64,000 nt of DNA from Curvibacter sp. PAE-UM (GCF_001432305.1 NZ_KQ483358.1:1780616-1844615), one strand, 5' to 3'; numbered from the stretch's first letter, positions 8,664-17,706 are shown. Program-made: numbers and translations. The notes: a model not told the origin generated them from the letters alone.

Positions 8664-9467
8664 ATGATTTCATCCCCGGACGACCTCGCCGACGCCAATC
8701 TGCTGCAAGCGCTACGCGAGCATGCGCGTTGGCAGGAGCCCTGCACCTGCGTGGAAGAGGGGGGTGTGCTGCTGATGGCCGGGGCGAATGCCTTTCCGGG
8801 TGCTTTCCGCAACTGCGTGGTGCGGGTCGATGCAAGCGTGCCCGCCGCCGAGGTGCTGCAACGGGCACAAGCTTTCTTTTCTGAACATGGGCGTGGCTAC
8901 ACGCTGCTGGCGCGGGCCAGCCGTGACGCAGACCTGATCGCTGCTTTGCACGCCGCGGGTATGACGCCGCTGGCCGACAGCCCCTGCATGCTGATCGAGT
9001 CGCCGGTGGCGGAGCCCGCGGTGCCGGCCGGTATTCGCATCGAACGCATGACGGCGCTGCGCCATGTGCAGGACGCCGTGGCCATCAACGCCGAGGCCTA
9101 CGAGGCGCTCAAGCTGCCGGCGGCGGAAACAAGGGTGTTCTTCGGGCGGCCGCAGGAGGTGCTGTCGCCCAGGATGGTGGGTTTTGTCGCTTACCGCGAC
9201 GGTGTGCCGCTGTCCACGGCGCTCACGCTGCTCAGCGGCGAGGGCGCCGGGGTGTACTGGGTGGGTACGGCGGCCGCGGCGCGGCGTTCGGGCCTGGGCG
9301 AGTTGTGCACGCGGCTGGCGACCAATGCCGGGTTCGCTGCCGGTGCGCGGGTGGTGACGCTGCAGGCAAGCCCCTTTGGCGAGCCGATCTACCAGCGGCT
9401 CGGGTACCGGACCTACGACCGGCAGCTGCGTTTCCGCTTTCCGGCGCCGGTGAGCGCCGGGAAGTAA
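8664..9467 (+). CDS. GNAT-family N-acetyltransferase
   Basis: A 267-residue protein whose C-terminal 120 residues form a GNAT acetyl-CoA-binding fold. The pyrophosphate loop is RRSGLGELC and the terminal strand-helix is PFGEPIYQRLGYRTYDR, typical of GNAT enzymes. The N-terminal half resembles a degenerate second GNAT domain. It transfers an acetyl group from acetyl-CoA to an amine or similar acceptor, which cannot be named from sequence. It ends only four bases from the convergent yqeY gene. The base composition returns to that of the main chromosome. Confidence 0.82.
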   Translation: MISSPDDLADANLLQALREHARWQEPCTCVEEGGVLLMAGANAFPGAFRNCVVRVDASVPAAEVLQRAQAFFSEHGRGYTLLARASRDADLIAALHAAGMTPLADSPCMLIESPVAEPAVPAGIRIERMTALRHVQDAVAINAEAYEALKLPAAETRVFFGRPQEVLSPRMVGFVAYRDGVPLSTALTLLSGEGAGVYWVGTAAAARRSGLGELCTRLATNAGFAAGARVVTLQASPFGEPIYQRLGYRTYDRQLRFRFPAPVSAGK

Positions 9468-9471
9468 AAGC

Positions 9472-9918
9472 TCAACCGGCCAGCGCGGCCTTCACGGCGG
9501 CGGAGACCTGGCCCATCTCGGCCTTGCCGGCCAGGCGGGTCTTGACCACGCCCATCACCTTGCCCATGTCGCCCGGGCCTTTGGCACCGAGTTCGGCCAC
9601 GATGGCCTTCACTTCGGCCAGCACTTCATCAGCCGAGAGACGCTGGGGCAGATAGGCTTCCAGCACCTTGATCTCGGTGCTTTCCTTGTCGGCCAGATCC
9701 TGGCGCGCGGCCTGCACATAGGCGGCGACCGAGTCCTTGCGCTGTTTGATGAGCTTGTCGATGATGCTGACGACGTTGGCGTCATCGAGCGTGACGCGCT
9801 CGTCCACTTCCTTCTGTTTCATGGCGGCCAGCAGCAGGCGGATGGTGCCCAGGCGCTCGCTGTCCTTGGCACGCATGGCGGCCTTCATGTCTTCAGTGAT
9901 CTGGTCTTTGAGGGACAT
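9472..9918 (-). CDS. yqeY: GatB/YqeY domain-containing protein
   Basis: A 148-residue all-helical protein of the YqeY family, related to the tRNA-binding tail domain of GatB amidotransferase. It starts MSLKDQITEDMKAAMRAKD and carries the typical RLGTIRLLLAAMKQKE and AYLPQRLS segments. The start is the ATG at 9918 with GGAG upstream; the open frame to 9939 is not needed. It follows rpsU on the minus strand, the usual rpsU-yqeY pairing, but a terminator hairpin lies between them and its U-tract runs almost into this gene's ribosome site. Function in the cell is not established; a role in tRNA-dependent amidation is only suggested by homology. Confidence 0.9.
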   Translation of the reverse strand: MSLKDQITEDMKAAMRAKDSERLGTIRLLLAAMKQKEVDERVTLDDANVVSIIDKLIKQRKDSVAAYVQAARQDLADKESTEIKVLEAYLPQRLSADEVLAEVKAIVAELGAKGPGDMGKVMGVVKTRLAGKAEMGQVSAAVKAALAG

Positions 9919-9930
9919 ATCTATCTCCGG

Positions 9931-9969
9931 AAAAAACAAAACCCGCGCCTGGCGTCCCGAGCGCGGGTT
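9931..9969 (-). terminator. Rho-independent terminator between rpsU and yqeY
   Basis: On the minus strand an AACCCGCGC/GCGCGGGTT stem is followed by TTTGTTTTTT. It lies after rpsU and ends about 12 bases before the yqeY start, so it should limit read-through and favour rpsU expression. Confidence 0.8.
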
Positions 9970-10004
9970 GTCTGATTGCAGTGAGGTCGGGGACCCCAGG
10001 ACGA

Positions 10005-10217
10005 TCAGTACAGCTTCTTGGGCAGCTGCATCGAGCGGATGCGCTTGTAGTTGCGCTTGACGGCGGCAGCCTTCTTGCGCTTGCGCTCGGACGTCGGCTT
10101 TTCGTAGAACTCGCGGGCGCGCAGGTCGGTCAGCAGGCCCAGTTTCTCGATGGTGCGCTTGAAGCGGCGCAGAGCCACGTCAAACGGCTCGTTTTCTTTA
10201 ACACGGATGGTCGTCAT
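10005..10217 (-). CDS. rpsU: 30S ribosomal protein S21
   Basis: A 70-residue, very basic protein of the small ribosomal subunit needed for initiation on many mRNAs. It matches S21 throughout: the N-terminus [20 protein letters not shown] and the basic tail [14 protein letters not shown]. The start is the ATG at 10217; the longer open frame to 10274 lies in the leader. It is preceded by a good sigma-70 promoter at 10345-10372 and followed by a terminator. Confidence 0.97.
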   Translation of the reverse strand: MTTIRVKENEPFDVALRRFKRTIEKLGLLTDLRAREFYEKPTSERKRKKAAAVKRNYKRIRSMQLPKKLY

Positions 10218-10344
10218 TACGTCATGGTTTCCGAAATGTGCGGACAGAGGGTGGGCAGGAGATCGGGCCTGCACGCCGTGAATCGCGAAATGCCCCGCCT
10301 GTAACTAGTATTTGGCCGGCGGGGCTATGCCAGCAAAGTCAAGC

Positions 10345-10372
10345 ATTATAGCGGGTTAAGCCGCCCCGGCAA
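10345..10372 (-). promoter_or_regulatory. Sigma-70 promoter for rpsU
   Basis: On the minus strand TTGCCG, a 16-bp spacer and a perfect TATAAT -10 box. Transcription would start near 10338, giving a leader of about 120 nt before rpsU. Confidence 0.7.
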
Positions 10373-10391
10373 CCGGCGCCTGAGGCGCCGG
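10373..10391. repeat. Perfect inverted repeat upstream of rpsU promoter
   Basis: CCGGCGCC-TGA-GGCGCCGG forms an 8-bp stem with a 3-base loop, just beyond the rpsU -35 box. It has no T-tract. It may be the 3' structure of the HI0933-type gene region or a family repeat. Confidence 0.5.
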
Positions 10392-10482
10392 GCCAGGGGC
10401 TCCAACCAGGGCCGCCAGCGGCGGCCCGCCCCCGGATGGGGGCCAGCGACCCACACGTAGTGGGGGAGCGCGGGGGAGAAGC

Positions 10483-11706
10483 CTAGTTTGGCCCCTGGGC
10501 TTGGGCGACGGCCATGCCTACGGCATGGCCGCTCGCCCAAGCCCATTGGAAGTTGTAACCGCCCAGCCACCCCGTCACGTCCACCACCTCCCCGATGAAA
10601 TACAGCCCCGGCTGCTTCTGGGCTTCCATGGTCTGGCTGGACAGCTCCCGGGTGTCCACCCCGCCGGCCGTGACCTCGGCCTTGGCGTAGCCCTCGGTGC
10701 CGGTGGGGGTCAACTCCCAGCGGCTGAGCTTCTCGGCCAGGGCGGCCAGGGCCTTGTCGGCGGCCTCGTTGATCGGGCGCGCCCAGGCCGGGTCCTGGCT
10801 GGCCCAGGCTTCGGCCAGGCGGCTGGGCAACAGGGTGGCCAGTTCATTCACGATGAGCTTGCGCGAGCGCAGCTTGGCGTCCTGCAACAGGGGCAGCAAG
10901 TCGCGGTCCGGCGCCAGGTTGATGCGGATGGGGGTCTGCGGCTTCCAGTAGCTGGAGATCTGCAGCACCCCCGGGCCCGAGAGGCCGCGGTGGGTGAACA
11001 GCAGGTCTTCGAGAAAGGCCGTTCTTTCCTTTTTCGTGCCGGTCTCGATCTGCACGGGCAGGGCTAGGCCAGCCAGACCGGCATAGGGCGCCCAGGCCGC
11101 GCCGTCAAAAGTCAGCGGCACCAGGGCCGGGCGGGTTTCGATGATCTTCAAGCCGAACTGCTTCGCGATGCGGTAGCCGAAATCCGTGGCGCCGATCTTG
11201 GGGATGGACAGGCCGCCGGTGGCGATGACCAGGGACTTGCAAGTGACGGTGCCCTGGTCGGTGTCGAGCTCGTAGCCTGCGGCCCCGTGGCGCACGGCTT
11301 GCACCCCGCAGGGCTGCCAGCGTGTCACGCCCCCTTTGTCACACTCGCGCAGCAGCAGCTGGATGACGTCGTCGGCCGTGCGGTCGCAGAAGAGCTGGCC
11401 CTTGTGTTTCTCGTGGAAGGCGATGCCGTCGCGCTGGAGCAGGGCGATGAAGTCGGCCGGCGTGTAGCGGCTCAGCGCCGAGCGACAGAAGTTCGGGTTC
11501 TCGCTGATGAAGTGCTTGTGCGGCTGGCGCACGTCGATGTCGCGGTTGGTGAAGTTGCAGCGCCCACCGCCCGAGATGCGGATCTTCTCCGCCACCTTGG
11601 GCGCGTGGTCGATCAGCAGCACCCTGGCGCCGCGCTGGCCGGCCACACCGGCACAAAAAAGGCCGGCGGCGCCGGCCCCGATGACGACGACGTCAAAACG
11701 CTGCAT
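10483..11706 (-). CDS. HI0933/YhiN-family FAD-dependent oxidoreductase
   Basis: A 407-residue flavoprotein of the BaiN/HI0933 family. The N-terminus has VVVIGAGAAGLFCAG for FAD binding, followed by the family hallmark ISGGGRCNFTNRD. LVIATGGLSIPKIGATDFGY lies mid-protein and GEVVDVTGWLGGYNFQWAWASG closes the FAD site near the C-terminus (quoted here only as positions 10500-10570). The start is the ATG at 11706, overlapping the stop of the upstream hydroxylase gene (ATGA), so the two are translationally coupled. The much longer frame to 12144 overlaps that gene and is a shadow. The physiological substrate of this family is mostly unknown. Confidence 0.9.
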   Translation of the reverse strand: MQRFDVVVIGAGAAGLFCAGVAGQRGARVLLIDHAPKVAEKIRISGGGRCNFTNRDIDVRQPHKHFISENPNFCRSALSRYTPADFIALLQRDGIAFHEKHKGQLFCDRTADDVIQLLLRECDKGGVTRWQPCGVQAVRHGAAGYELDTDQGTVTCKSLVIATGGLSIPKIGATDFGYRIAKQFGLKIIETRPALVPLTFDGAAWAPYAGLAGLALPVQIETGTKKERTAFLEDLLFTHRGLSGPGVLQISSYWKPQTPIRINLAPDRDLLPLLQDAKLRSRKLIVNELATLLPSRLAEAWASQDPAWARPINEAADKALAALAEKLSRWELTPTGTEGYAKAEVTAGGVDTRELSSQTMEAQKQPGLYFIGEVVDVTGWLGGYNFQWAWASGHAVGMAVAQAQGPN

Positions 11707-12830
11707 CAGCCTTTCCAGGTGAAAGGGAACTTCAGTTGCTTGAAGAAACCGTTGGGCACGTAGTCGCCCAGCACGCCGTAGCGCTCGGGCCAGAGCTTGG
11801 TGCTCTTGACGGCCGTGCCGAAGAGGTAGTCCAGGAAGGCGAAGTGCGCCGCGTAGTTGCGGTCCAGCGCTTCCTTGTCCTGGCTGTGGTGCCAGTGGTG
11901 GAAGTTGGGCGTGACGATGATGTAACGCAGCGGGCCCAGGCGCACGCTGACGTTGGCGTGGTTGAACACGGCCTGGAAACCGACGATCACGATGTAGGTG
12001 TCGATGACTTCCTTGGAGAAACCCAGCACGAAGATGGGCGCCAGCACCAGGGTGCGGGTGATCAGCAGTTCCAGGATGTGCTGGCGCGAGCCGGCCAGCC
12101 AGTCCATGCTCTTGGCGCTGTGGTGCACGGCGTGCAGGCGCCACAGCAGCGGCACCTCATGGTAGGCGCGGTGGGTCCAGTACTGCACGAAGTCCGACAC
12201 CAGCAGGATCAGCAGCACCGCGGCCACAAAGGGCAGGTCACGCACCCAGGCCTGGATGCCGTCGGCCGCGGCCCAGCCGAACAGCCGGTGCACCAGCAGG
12301 TTGGTGGCCAGCAGGATGAAACCCACCACCATGTGGTTCACGATGAAGTGGTGCAGGTCGGTCTGCCATTCGGGGCGGAAGACGGGCTGATCCTTGCGCA
12401 GGGCGAAGAGCTTCTCGACGAAGATGAAGATCAGCGAGGAGCCCAGCAGGTCCAGGATGAACCAGTCCAGGCCGATGTAAGGGGTGTTGTCGGCGAAGTC
12501 GTTCACCGGCACCTTGTGGCCGCCCAGCAGCGCGGTCAGCGCCACCAGCAGGAACGCAAAGGCCGAGAGCCAGCGCGAACGGTTGAAGAGCACGTTGACC
12601 AGCGACAGGCCGCCAGCCACCACCATGGCGATGAACATGATGGTGCGCACCGTCTCCACGTTGTAGCTGCGGCGCAGCTCCGGCGTGGTCAGGTACTCGG
12701 GGAAGAGAAAGGCCAGCACGCCCAGGAAACAGAGGAAGGCCAGCGCCAGGGCGATGACGCCGGTCACCAGGCCGGAGCCGGGTTTCAGTTCGCCGGCGCC
12801 CTCGGCGAGTTCATTGAGCTCTTTCAGCAT
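11706..12830 (-). CDS. Sterol desaturase / fatty acid hydroxylase family membrane protein
   Basis: A 374-residue inner-membrane protein of the di-iron hydroxylase superfamily. The three histidine clusters are visible: HRAYH near residue 218, HAVHH near residue 232, and HHWHH near residue 312. Six or so hydrophobic helices surround them. Such enzymes use O2 to hydroxylate or desaturate lipids. The lipid substrate is unknown. The gene starts at an ATG at 12830 and overlaps by ATGA with the HI0933-type flavoprotein gene downstream; a flavoprotein next to a di-iron oxygenase could supply electrons, but that is only inferred. Confidence 0.87.
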   Translation of the reverse strand: MLKELNELAEGAGELKPGSGLVTGVIALALAFLCFLGVLAFLFPEYLTTPELRRSYNVETVRTIMFIAMVVAGGLSLVNVLFNRSRWLSAFAFLLVALTALLGGHKVPVNDFADNTPYIGLDWFILDLLGSSLIFIFVEKLFALRKDQPVFRPEWQTDLHHFIVNHMVVGFILLATNLLVHRLFGWAAADGIQAWVRDLPFVAAVLLILLVSDFVQYWTHRAYHEVPLLWRLHAVHHSAKSMDWLAGSRQHILELLITRTLVLAPIFVLGFSKEVIDTYIVIVGFQAVFNHANVSVRLGPLRYIIVTPNFHHWHHSQDKEALDRNYAAHFAFLDYLFGTAVKSTKLWPERYGVLGDYVPNGFFKQLKFPFTWKG

Positions 12831-12929
12831 GCTTGCCCCCTTTGGTGTGTGGCCGTGGTGCTCACCACGGCTTTGGGCAGCAGTGTAGCGCCGGCTCGGG
12901 GCTGGGCGAGTCGCCTGGGCGCAGCGCCT

Positions 12930-13637
12930 TCAGGCGGCGAGCTTGTTGCGGTCGGCCAGCACCGCGGCCTTGCGTGTCAGGCCGTCGATCTCGCCGGTGA
13001 TGTCCGACAGCACGTTGGCGACGACGGCAAATTCACGGCCATGCTGTCCGGCGCGCGCGGCCATGATCTGGGCGTTGAAGCTCACCACCTTGGCTTCCTT
13101 GGCCACGCTCTGGATGTCCCCCACGATGCCCGCCAGCTCCTTCATCATGGCCTCGGACTTGGCCTTGGTGATGTCGTCGAAGGTTGTGGTGACGGTGTTG
13201 AGCGCCTCCAGGATGCGGTCGGTGTGGCCCACCAGCTCGATCAGCGACTCGGCCACACCGGGCGCCTTGCGTTCGATCTGCTCCAGCGTGCGGCGCATGA
13301 GCTGCATGAAGGTATCGATGACGGGGCCCACACCGCGCGCGCCCTCGTAGGTGGCCTGGATCTTCTGCGCACTGGCCGGCTCCAGCTGGCGGGGCGTGGC
13401 CAGCAGGTGCTGCTGGCTTTCCGTGAAGATCTGCAGGCTGCGTTGCGCGGCTTCGAGCTTCTGGGCATCGCCGCGCGCGGCCAGCAGGGTCTGCAGGATC
13501 ATGCGCTGCGAGAGCATGCGCTGGCGCGCCGCCAGGTTGACCAGCGAGATGCCGGTGATGTGGGCCGGCAGGGCCTGCGTGCTGGTGGGTGCGCGCGGGG
13601 TGAGGGGTGTGACAGCGGTAGTGGGCTTGTGGTTCAT
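12930..13637 (-). CDS. Soluble PilJ-type/MCP-like sensor protein in the nitrate cluster
   Basis: A 235-residue protein without membrane segments or signal peptide. Residues 35-45 hold RQRMLSQRM, the hallmark of the PilJ-type (type IV pili methyl-accepting transducer N-terminal) domain related to nitrate-sensing helical bundles such as NarX. The C-terminal part (AKVVSFNAQIMAARAGQHG) is like the tip of a chemoreceptor signalling hairpin, but the full long coiled-coil with methylation sites is absent. It lies 36 bp after cobA on the same strand, probably in the nirB operon. It could be a cytoplasmic nitrate/nitrite sensor or scaffold; partner unknown. Confidence 0.72.
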   Translation of the reverse strand: MNHKPTTAVTPLTPRAPTSTQALPAHITGISLVNLAARQRMLSQRMILQTLLAARGDAQKLEAAQRSLQIFTESQQHLLATPRQLEPASAQKIQATYEGARGVGPVIDTFMQLMRRTLEQIERKAPGVAESLIELVGHTDRILEALNTVTTTFDDITKAKSEAMMKELAGIVGDIQSVAKEAKVVSFNAQIMAARAGQHGREFAVVANVLSDITGEIDGLTRKAAVLADRNKLAA

Positions 13638-13673
13638 GTCGGGGGCCTGCAGGGCGGGACCCGATGGCCCCGT

Positions 13674-14462
13674 TCAAGTACCCCAAGCAAGCCTTGGGCC
13701 AGTCTGCTGCAGCTGCAAGACGCCCTGCAGCACGTCACCCACGACGATGACGCAGGGGCTGCCGAGTTCTTCACGCACCAGCGTGGCGTGCAACTGGTCC
13801 AGTGTGGTGAGCGCATGACGCTGCGTGGGCAAGGAGGCGTGCTGCACCAGCGCCACGGGTGTGTGGCCGGGCAGGCCGCACAGCAGGCCCTGTTCGATCT
13901 GCAACGCACCGCTCACGCCCATGTAGATCACCAGCGTGAGGCGGGCGGCGTGCGCGGTGGCGGCGATGGCCGCCCAGTCCGGGCCGCTGCCGCCGGGTTT
14001 GGCGTGGCCGGTGAGGAAGATCACGCCCTGCGCATGCTCGCGGTGGGTCAGCGGCACGCCCAGGCTGGTGACGGCGGCCAGGCCCGAGGTGATGCCGTTG
14101 ACCACGTCCACGCGGATGCCGGCTTCCTGAAGGTGTTCCACTTCTTCGCCGCCGCGGCCGAAGATGAAGGGGTCGCCGCCCTTGAGGCGCACCACGTGCT
14201 CGCCTTCCTGCACGGCGGTGATCATGAGTTTCTCGATGAAGGATTGCGGTGTGGAGGTGCAGCCCCCGCGTTTGCCCACGTGCACGATGCGCGCGGTGGG
14301 CGCGGCATGCGCCACGATCGCTTCGTTGACCAGGTCGTCGACCAGCAGCACGGTGGCGCGCTGGATGGCTTTCAGCGCCTTGAGCGTGAGGAGCTCGGGG
14401 TCGCCGGGGCCGGCACCTACGAGCGTGCAGGAACCGGTGAGGGGCAGGGTGTTCGTGTGCAT
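13674..14462 (-). CDS. cobA: Uroporphyrinogen-III C-methyltransferase
   Basis: Methylates uroporphyrinogen III twice with S-adenosylmethionine to give precorrin-2, the precursor of siroheme. The 262-residue protein has the SUMT signatures VGAGPGDPELLTLKA, the LVNEAIV region, RLKGGDPFIFGRGGEE and VNGITSGLAA. There is no CysG oxidase/ferrochelatase domain, so another protein must complete siroheme. The ATG at 14462 is preferred over a TTG at 14477 because AAGG and AGGA lie just upstream. It follows nasA by 18 bp. Siroheme is the cofactor of NirB, which explains its place in this operon. Confidence 0.93.
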   Translation of the reverse strand: MHTNTLPLTGSCTLVGAGPGDPELLTLKALKAIQRATVLLVDDLVNEAIVAHAAPTARIVHVGKRGGCTSTPQSFIEKLMITAVQEGEHVVRLKGGDPFIFGRGGEEVEHLQEAGIRVDVVNGITSGLAAVTSLGVPLTHREHAQGVIFLTGHAKPGGSGPDWAAIAATAHAARLTLVIYMGVSGALQIEQGLLCGLPGHTPVALVQHASLPTQRHALTTLDQLHATLVREELGSPCVIVVGDVLQGVLQLQQTGPRLAWGT

Positions 14463-14480
14463 GTCCTGGCCTTGCAAGTT

Positions 14481-17285
14481 TCAGGCCGCCTGCTTGAGCG
14501 GCACGACGCGGCGCACCAGGCGCTGCAGCTCGGGCACGCAGGAGCCGCAGTTGGTACCGCATTTCAGGGTCTGCTGTAGGGAGGCCAGGCGCTCGCTCTC
14601 GCTGCCGCTGCATAACGCCAGCGTGGACTCGATGGCGCTTTCGCCGACGTTGAAGCAGGTGCAGACCTGGCGGCTGCGCGCGGGCACGGCCACCGGGGCC
14701 TGGGCACCGGGCAGCAGCAGCAGGCGGCCGTAGCTCTGGGCCGGCAGTTCCTGCTGCAGCAGGGAACGTATCCAGGCCTCGGCGCGCGTGTCGCCGGCCA
14801 GCAGCACGGCCTGCAGCGTGGTCTGCTCGCCCTCGCGCTGCAGACGCGCGGCGCGGTGCTGGCCGCGCTTGCGGTCGGCGTAGCGCAGCGTGCCGGCCTC
14901 GTTCAGGCCCAGCAGGGCTTCGATCTCGGCCAGCAGATCGTCGGGCACGGCTTCGTGCGCAGCAGCGCGGAGCAGCACACCAGTGCGCTGCGCGCCACCG
15001 CTGCCGTCCAGCGGCGCGGCATTGCCAAAAGGCACGCAGCTGGCAAAAGGAAAACGCACCATCAGGCGGCGCAGCGCCTCGCGTGTGCTCAGCGCGCGCT
15101 CGGCCGGCAACCAGGCCATGGCCAGCAGGGTCCAGGGCAGTTCGGCCTTGAGGATCTTGACGGCCGCGTGCTTGAGTTCGGGTTGTTTGGAGCTGGGGCA
15201 GAAGGCCGAGGTGGTCAGCGCGTTGACGCCGGCCAGGGGCTGGCCGGCGCTGCTCATGCCGCTGAGGTATTCCGCACCCCAGTGCATGGCCATGAAAGCC
15301 TGGCCGCTGGCCAGTTCCTCGCTGGCCTGCAGCGGCACCAGGATGGAGCCGCGTTTGCTGGTGACGTGCACCAGTTCGCCCTCGACCAAGCCGCGGCGGC
15401 TCATGTCGCCGGGGCTCATCTGCACGCAGGGCTCGGCCACGTGGCCGAAGAGACGGCCCAGGGTGCCGGTGCGGCTCATGCCGTGCCACTGGTCGCGCAG
15501 GCGGCCGGTGGTGAGCGCAAAGGGAAAGCGTGACTCGCGCGGCTCGGCCACGGGTTTGTAGAGCGTGTTGGCAAAACGCGCACGGCCGTCCTCGGTGGGG
15601 AAGATGCCGTCTTCGTAGAGGCGGGACTTGCCCGTTGTGGCGCCTTCAGGCAGGGGCCATTGCTGGGGTTTTTCTTCGAGCTGACCGTAGCTCATGCCCG
15701 TGATGTCCAGGTCACGGCCACGGGTGGACTCACGGTGTTCGTTCCAGACCGCTTCGGGGCTGTCGTAAGCGAACAGCCCGGTGCGCGGGCCGATGCCCAG
15801 CGCTTCGAGCCGGCGCGCGAAGTCCACGGCGATCTGCCAGTCGTGTCGCGCTGCGCCGGGTGCAGGCACGGCGGGGCGCACGCGCGTGATGCGGCGTTCG
15901 CTGTTGGTGACGGTGCCGTCCTTCTCGCCCCAGGTGCTGGCGGGCAGCAGCAGGTCGGCGTAGTCGCAGGTGGTCGGGGTGGCAAAGGCTTCCTGCACCA
16001 CCACGAACTCGGCGCGCTCCAGCGCGCGGCGCACGGTGGCCAGGTCGGGCATGCTTTGCGCGGGGTTGGTGCACGCTATCCACAGTGCCTTGATCTCGCC
16101 ATCGGCGGCGGCCTGGAACATCTCGACCGCGGTTTTGCCCGGCTTCTCGGGCACGGCGGGGATGCCCCAGAGCGCGGCCACTTCGGCACGGTGCTGCGGG
16201 TTGGTCAGGTCACGGTGCGCACTCAGCAGATTGGCCAGGCCACCGACCTCGCGCCCGCCCATGGCATTGGGCTGGCCCGTCAGCGAGAAGGGGCCGGCAC
16301 CGGGTTTGCCGATCTGGCCCGTGGCCAGGTGCAGGTTGATCAGGGCCGCGTTCTTGGCCGTGCCGCTGCTGGATTGGTTGAGGCCCTGGCAATAGAGGCT
16401 GAGCGTGGCCTGGGAGGTGGCGAACAGGCGCGCCGCTTCGTACAGCGTGTCCTTGGCGATGCCGCAGGTCTGCGTCACCATGTCGGGCGTGTAGTCGCGC
16501 ACCGTGGCCTTGAGCTCATCGAAGCCGCGCGTGCGGGTGCTGATGTAGTTGCTGTCGGTCCAGCCTTCCCACAGCATCAGGTGCAGCATGCCGTTGAAGA
16601 GGGCCACGTCGGTGCCGGGCTGGATCTGCACGAACAGATCGGCCGTGCCGGCGGTGTCGGTGCGGCGCGGGTCCACCACCACGATCTTCAGGCCAGGGCG
16701 ATTCTTTTTCGCTTCCTCGATGCGGCGGAACAGGATGGGGTGGGCCCAGGCCGCGTTGGAGCCGGCGATGAAGAGGCAGTCGGCGTGGTCCACGTCCTCG
16801 TAGCAGGCCGGCGGCGCATCGGCCCCCAGGGTCTGCTTGTAGCCGGCCACGGCGCTGCTCATGCACAGGCGCGAGTTGGTGTCGATGTTGTTGGTGCCGA
16901 TCAGCCCCTTGGCCAGCTTGTTGAAGACGTAGTAGTCCTCGGTCAGCAGCTGCCCGCTCACATAGAAACCCACGGCGTCGGGGCCGTGCGTGCGGATGGT
17001 GTCGGCAAAACGCGTGGCGGCCAGGTCCAGCGCGGCGTCCCAGCCCAGGGGCTGAGGTGCCGCGCCGCGCTGCAGGCGCTGCATGGGTTGCAGCAGCCGC
17101 GTCTGCGCGATCACCTCGGGCGTGGCGGTCAGATGCAGGGTGGAACCCTTGGAGCACAGGCGGCCGAAGTTGGCTGGGTGCGTGGGGTCGCCCTTGACCC
17201 CGACGATCTGCTCGCCCCTGGATTCGATGATGACGCCGCAGCCCACCCCACAGTATGGGCAAGTCGAGCGGGTCTCCTTGTGCAT
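14481..17285 (-). CDS. nasA: Assimilatory nitrate reductase, catalytic subunit, with C-terminal BFD-like domain
   Basis: Cytoplasmic molybdopterin enzyme of 934 residues that reduces nitrate to nitrite. The N-terminal CPYCGVGCGV plus a later GRLCSKG ligates a [4Fe-4S] cluster. The centre has the molybdopterin oxidoreductase domain (DTNSRLCMSSAVAGYK, GSNAAWAHPI), and residues 590-730 form the molydopterin dinucleotide-binding domain. The last 60 residues (VCTCFNVGE ... CGTNCGSCVPEL) form a BFD-like [2Fe-2S] domain with four cysteines, as in NasA of Klebsiella type. It lies between nirD and cobA on the minus strand. There is no separate electron-transfer subunit gene in view, so the donor may dock at the BFD domain. 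Confidence 0.95.
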   Translation of the reverse strand: MHKETRSTCPYCGVGCGVIIESRGEQIVGVKGDPTHPANFGRLCSKGSTLHLTATPEVIAQTRLLQPMQRLQRGAAPQPLGWDAALDLAATRFADTIRTHGPDAVGFYVSGQLLTEDYYVFNKLAKGLIGTNNIDTNSRLCMSSAVAGYKQTLGADAPPACYEDVDHADCLFIAGSNAAWAHPILFRRIEEAKKNRPGLKIVVVDPRRTDTAGTADLFVQIQPGTDVALFNGMLHLMLWEGWTDSNYISTRTRGFDELKATVRDYTPDMVTQTCGIAKDTLYEAARLFATSQATLSLYCQGLNQSSSGTAKNAALINLHLATGQIGKPGAGPFSLTGQPNAMGGREVGGLANLLSAHRDLTNPQHRAEVAALWGIPAVPEKPGKTAVEMFQAAADGEIKALWIACTNPAQSMPDLATVRRALERAEFVVVQEAFATPTTCDYADLLLPASTWGEKDGTVTNSERRITRVRPAVPAPGAARHDWQIAVDFARRLEALGIGPRTGLFAYDSPEAVWNEHRESTRGRDLDITGMSYGQLEEKPQQWPLPEGATTGKSRLYEDGIFPTEDGRARFANTLYKPVAEPRESRFPFALTTGRLRDQWHGMSRTGTLGRLFGHVAEPCVQMSPGDMSRRGLVEGELVHVTSKRGSILVPLQASEELASGQAFMAMHWGAEYLSGMSSAGQPLAGVNALTTSAFCPSSKQPELKHAAVKILKAELPWTLLAMAWLPAERALSTREALRRLMVRFPFASCVPFGNAAPLDGSGGAQRTGVLLRAAAHEAVPDDLLAEIEALLGLNEAGTLRYADRKRGQHRAARLQREGEQTTLQAVLLAGDTRAEAWIRSLLQQELPAQSYGRLLLLPGAQAPVAVPARSRQVCTCFNVGESAIESTLALCSGSESERLASLQQTLKCGTNCGSCVPELQRLVRRVVPLKQAA

Positions 17286-17304
17286 GCCGGGTCCTCGTTC
17301 GTGG

Positions 17305-17694
17305 TTAGGCGCAGGAAGCGGTCTTGCGTGTGCAGGGCCCGGCCACCGGCGGCTGGATGTCCAGCGCCAGGGTGCTGAGTTCCTGGCCGTCCAGGTGCAC
17401 CACGCCGTCTTCCACCTTCACGGCGAAACGCGGCGTGCTGCCTTCATCGGGCGCGCGGGCGCAGCCCGTGTCCAGGCCGATGGTCCAGTTGTGTAGCGGG
17501 CAGGCCACGTTGGTGCCGAAGACGATGCCTTGCGAGAGCGGGCCGCCCTTGTGCGGGCAGCGGTCGAGCAGGGCAAAGACCTGGTCCTGGTCGTTGCGGA
17601 ACACGGCCACGGCCATGCCCTGCTGGCGGTTCACACGGCGCGAGCCCAGCACGGGGATGTCATCGACGCGGCAGATGGGTTTCCATTCACTCAT
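17305..17694 (-). CDS. nirD: Nitrite reductase [NAD(P)H] small subunit
   Basis: A 129-residue Rieske-fold subunit of assimilatory nitrite reductase. Unlike some NirD proteins it keeps a full set of Rieske ligands: CPH at about residue 44 and CPLHNW at about residue 64 with HKGGPLSQG between. The mature protein joins NirB. It lies between the PilJ-like exported protein and nasA on the minus strand, consistent with one transcript. Confidence 0.93.
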   Translation of the reverse strand: MSEWKPICRVDDIPVLGSRRVNRQQGMAVAVFRNDQDQVFALLDRCPHKGGPLSQGIVFGTNVACPLHNWTIGLDTGCARAPDEGSTPRFAVKVEDGVVHLDGQELSTLALDIQPPVAGPCTRKTASCA

Positions 17695-17706
17695 TTCTGT
17701 ACTCCT

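Noticed and set aside
10483-12144. N-terminal extension of the HI0933-type flavoprotein
   Set aside because: The extra 146 codons lie out of frame over the hydroxylase gene; the conserved start is at 11706.
11736-14579. 947-codon open frame on the plus strand
   Set aside because: It runs antisense to the hydroxylase, PilJ-like and cobA genes and is rich in His, Gln, Gly and Val without domain signatures: a shadow of GC-rich coding.
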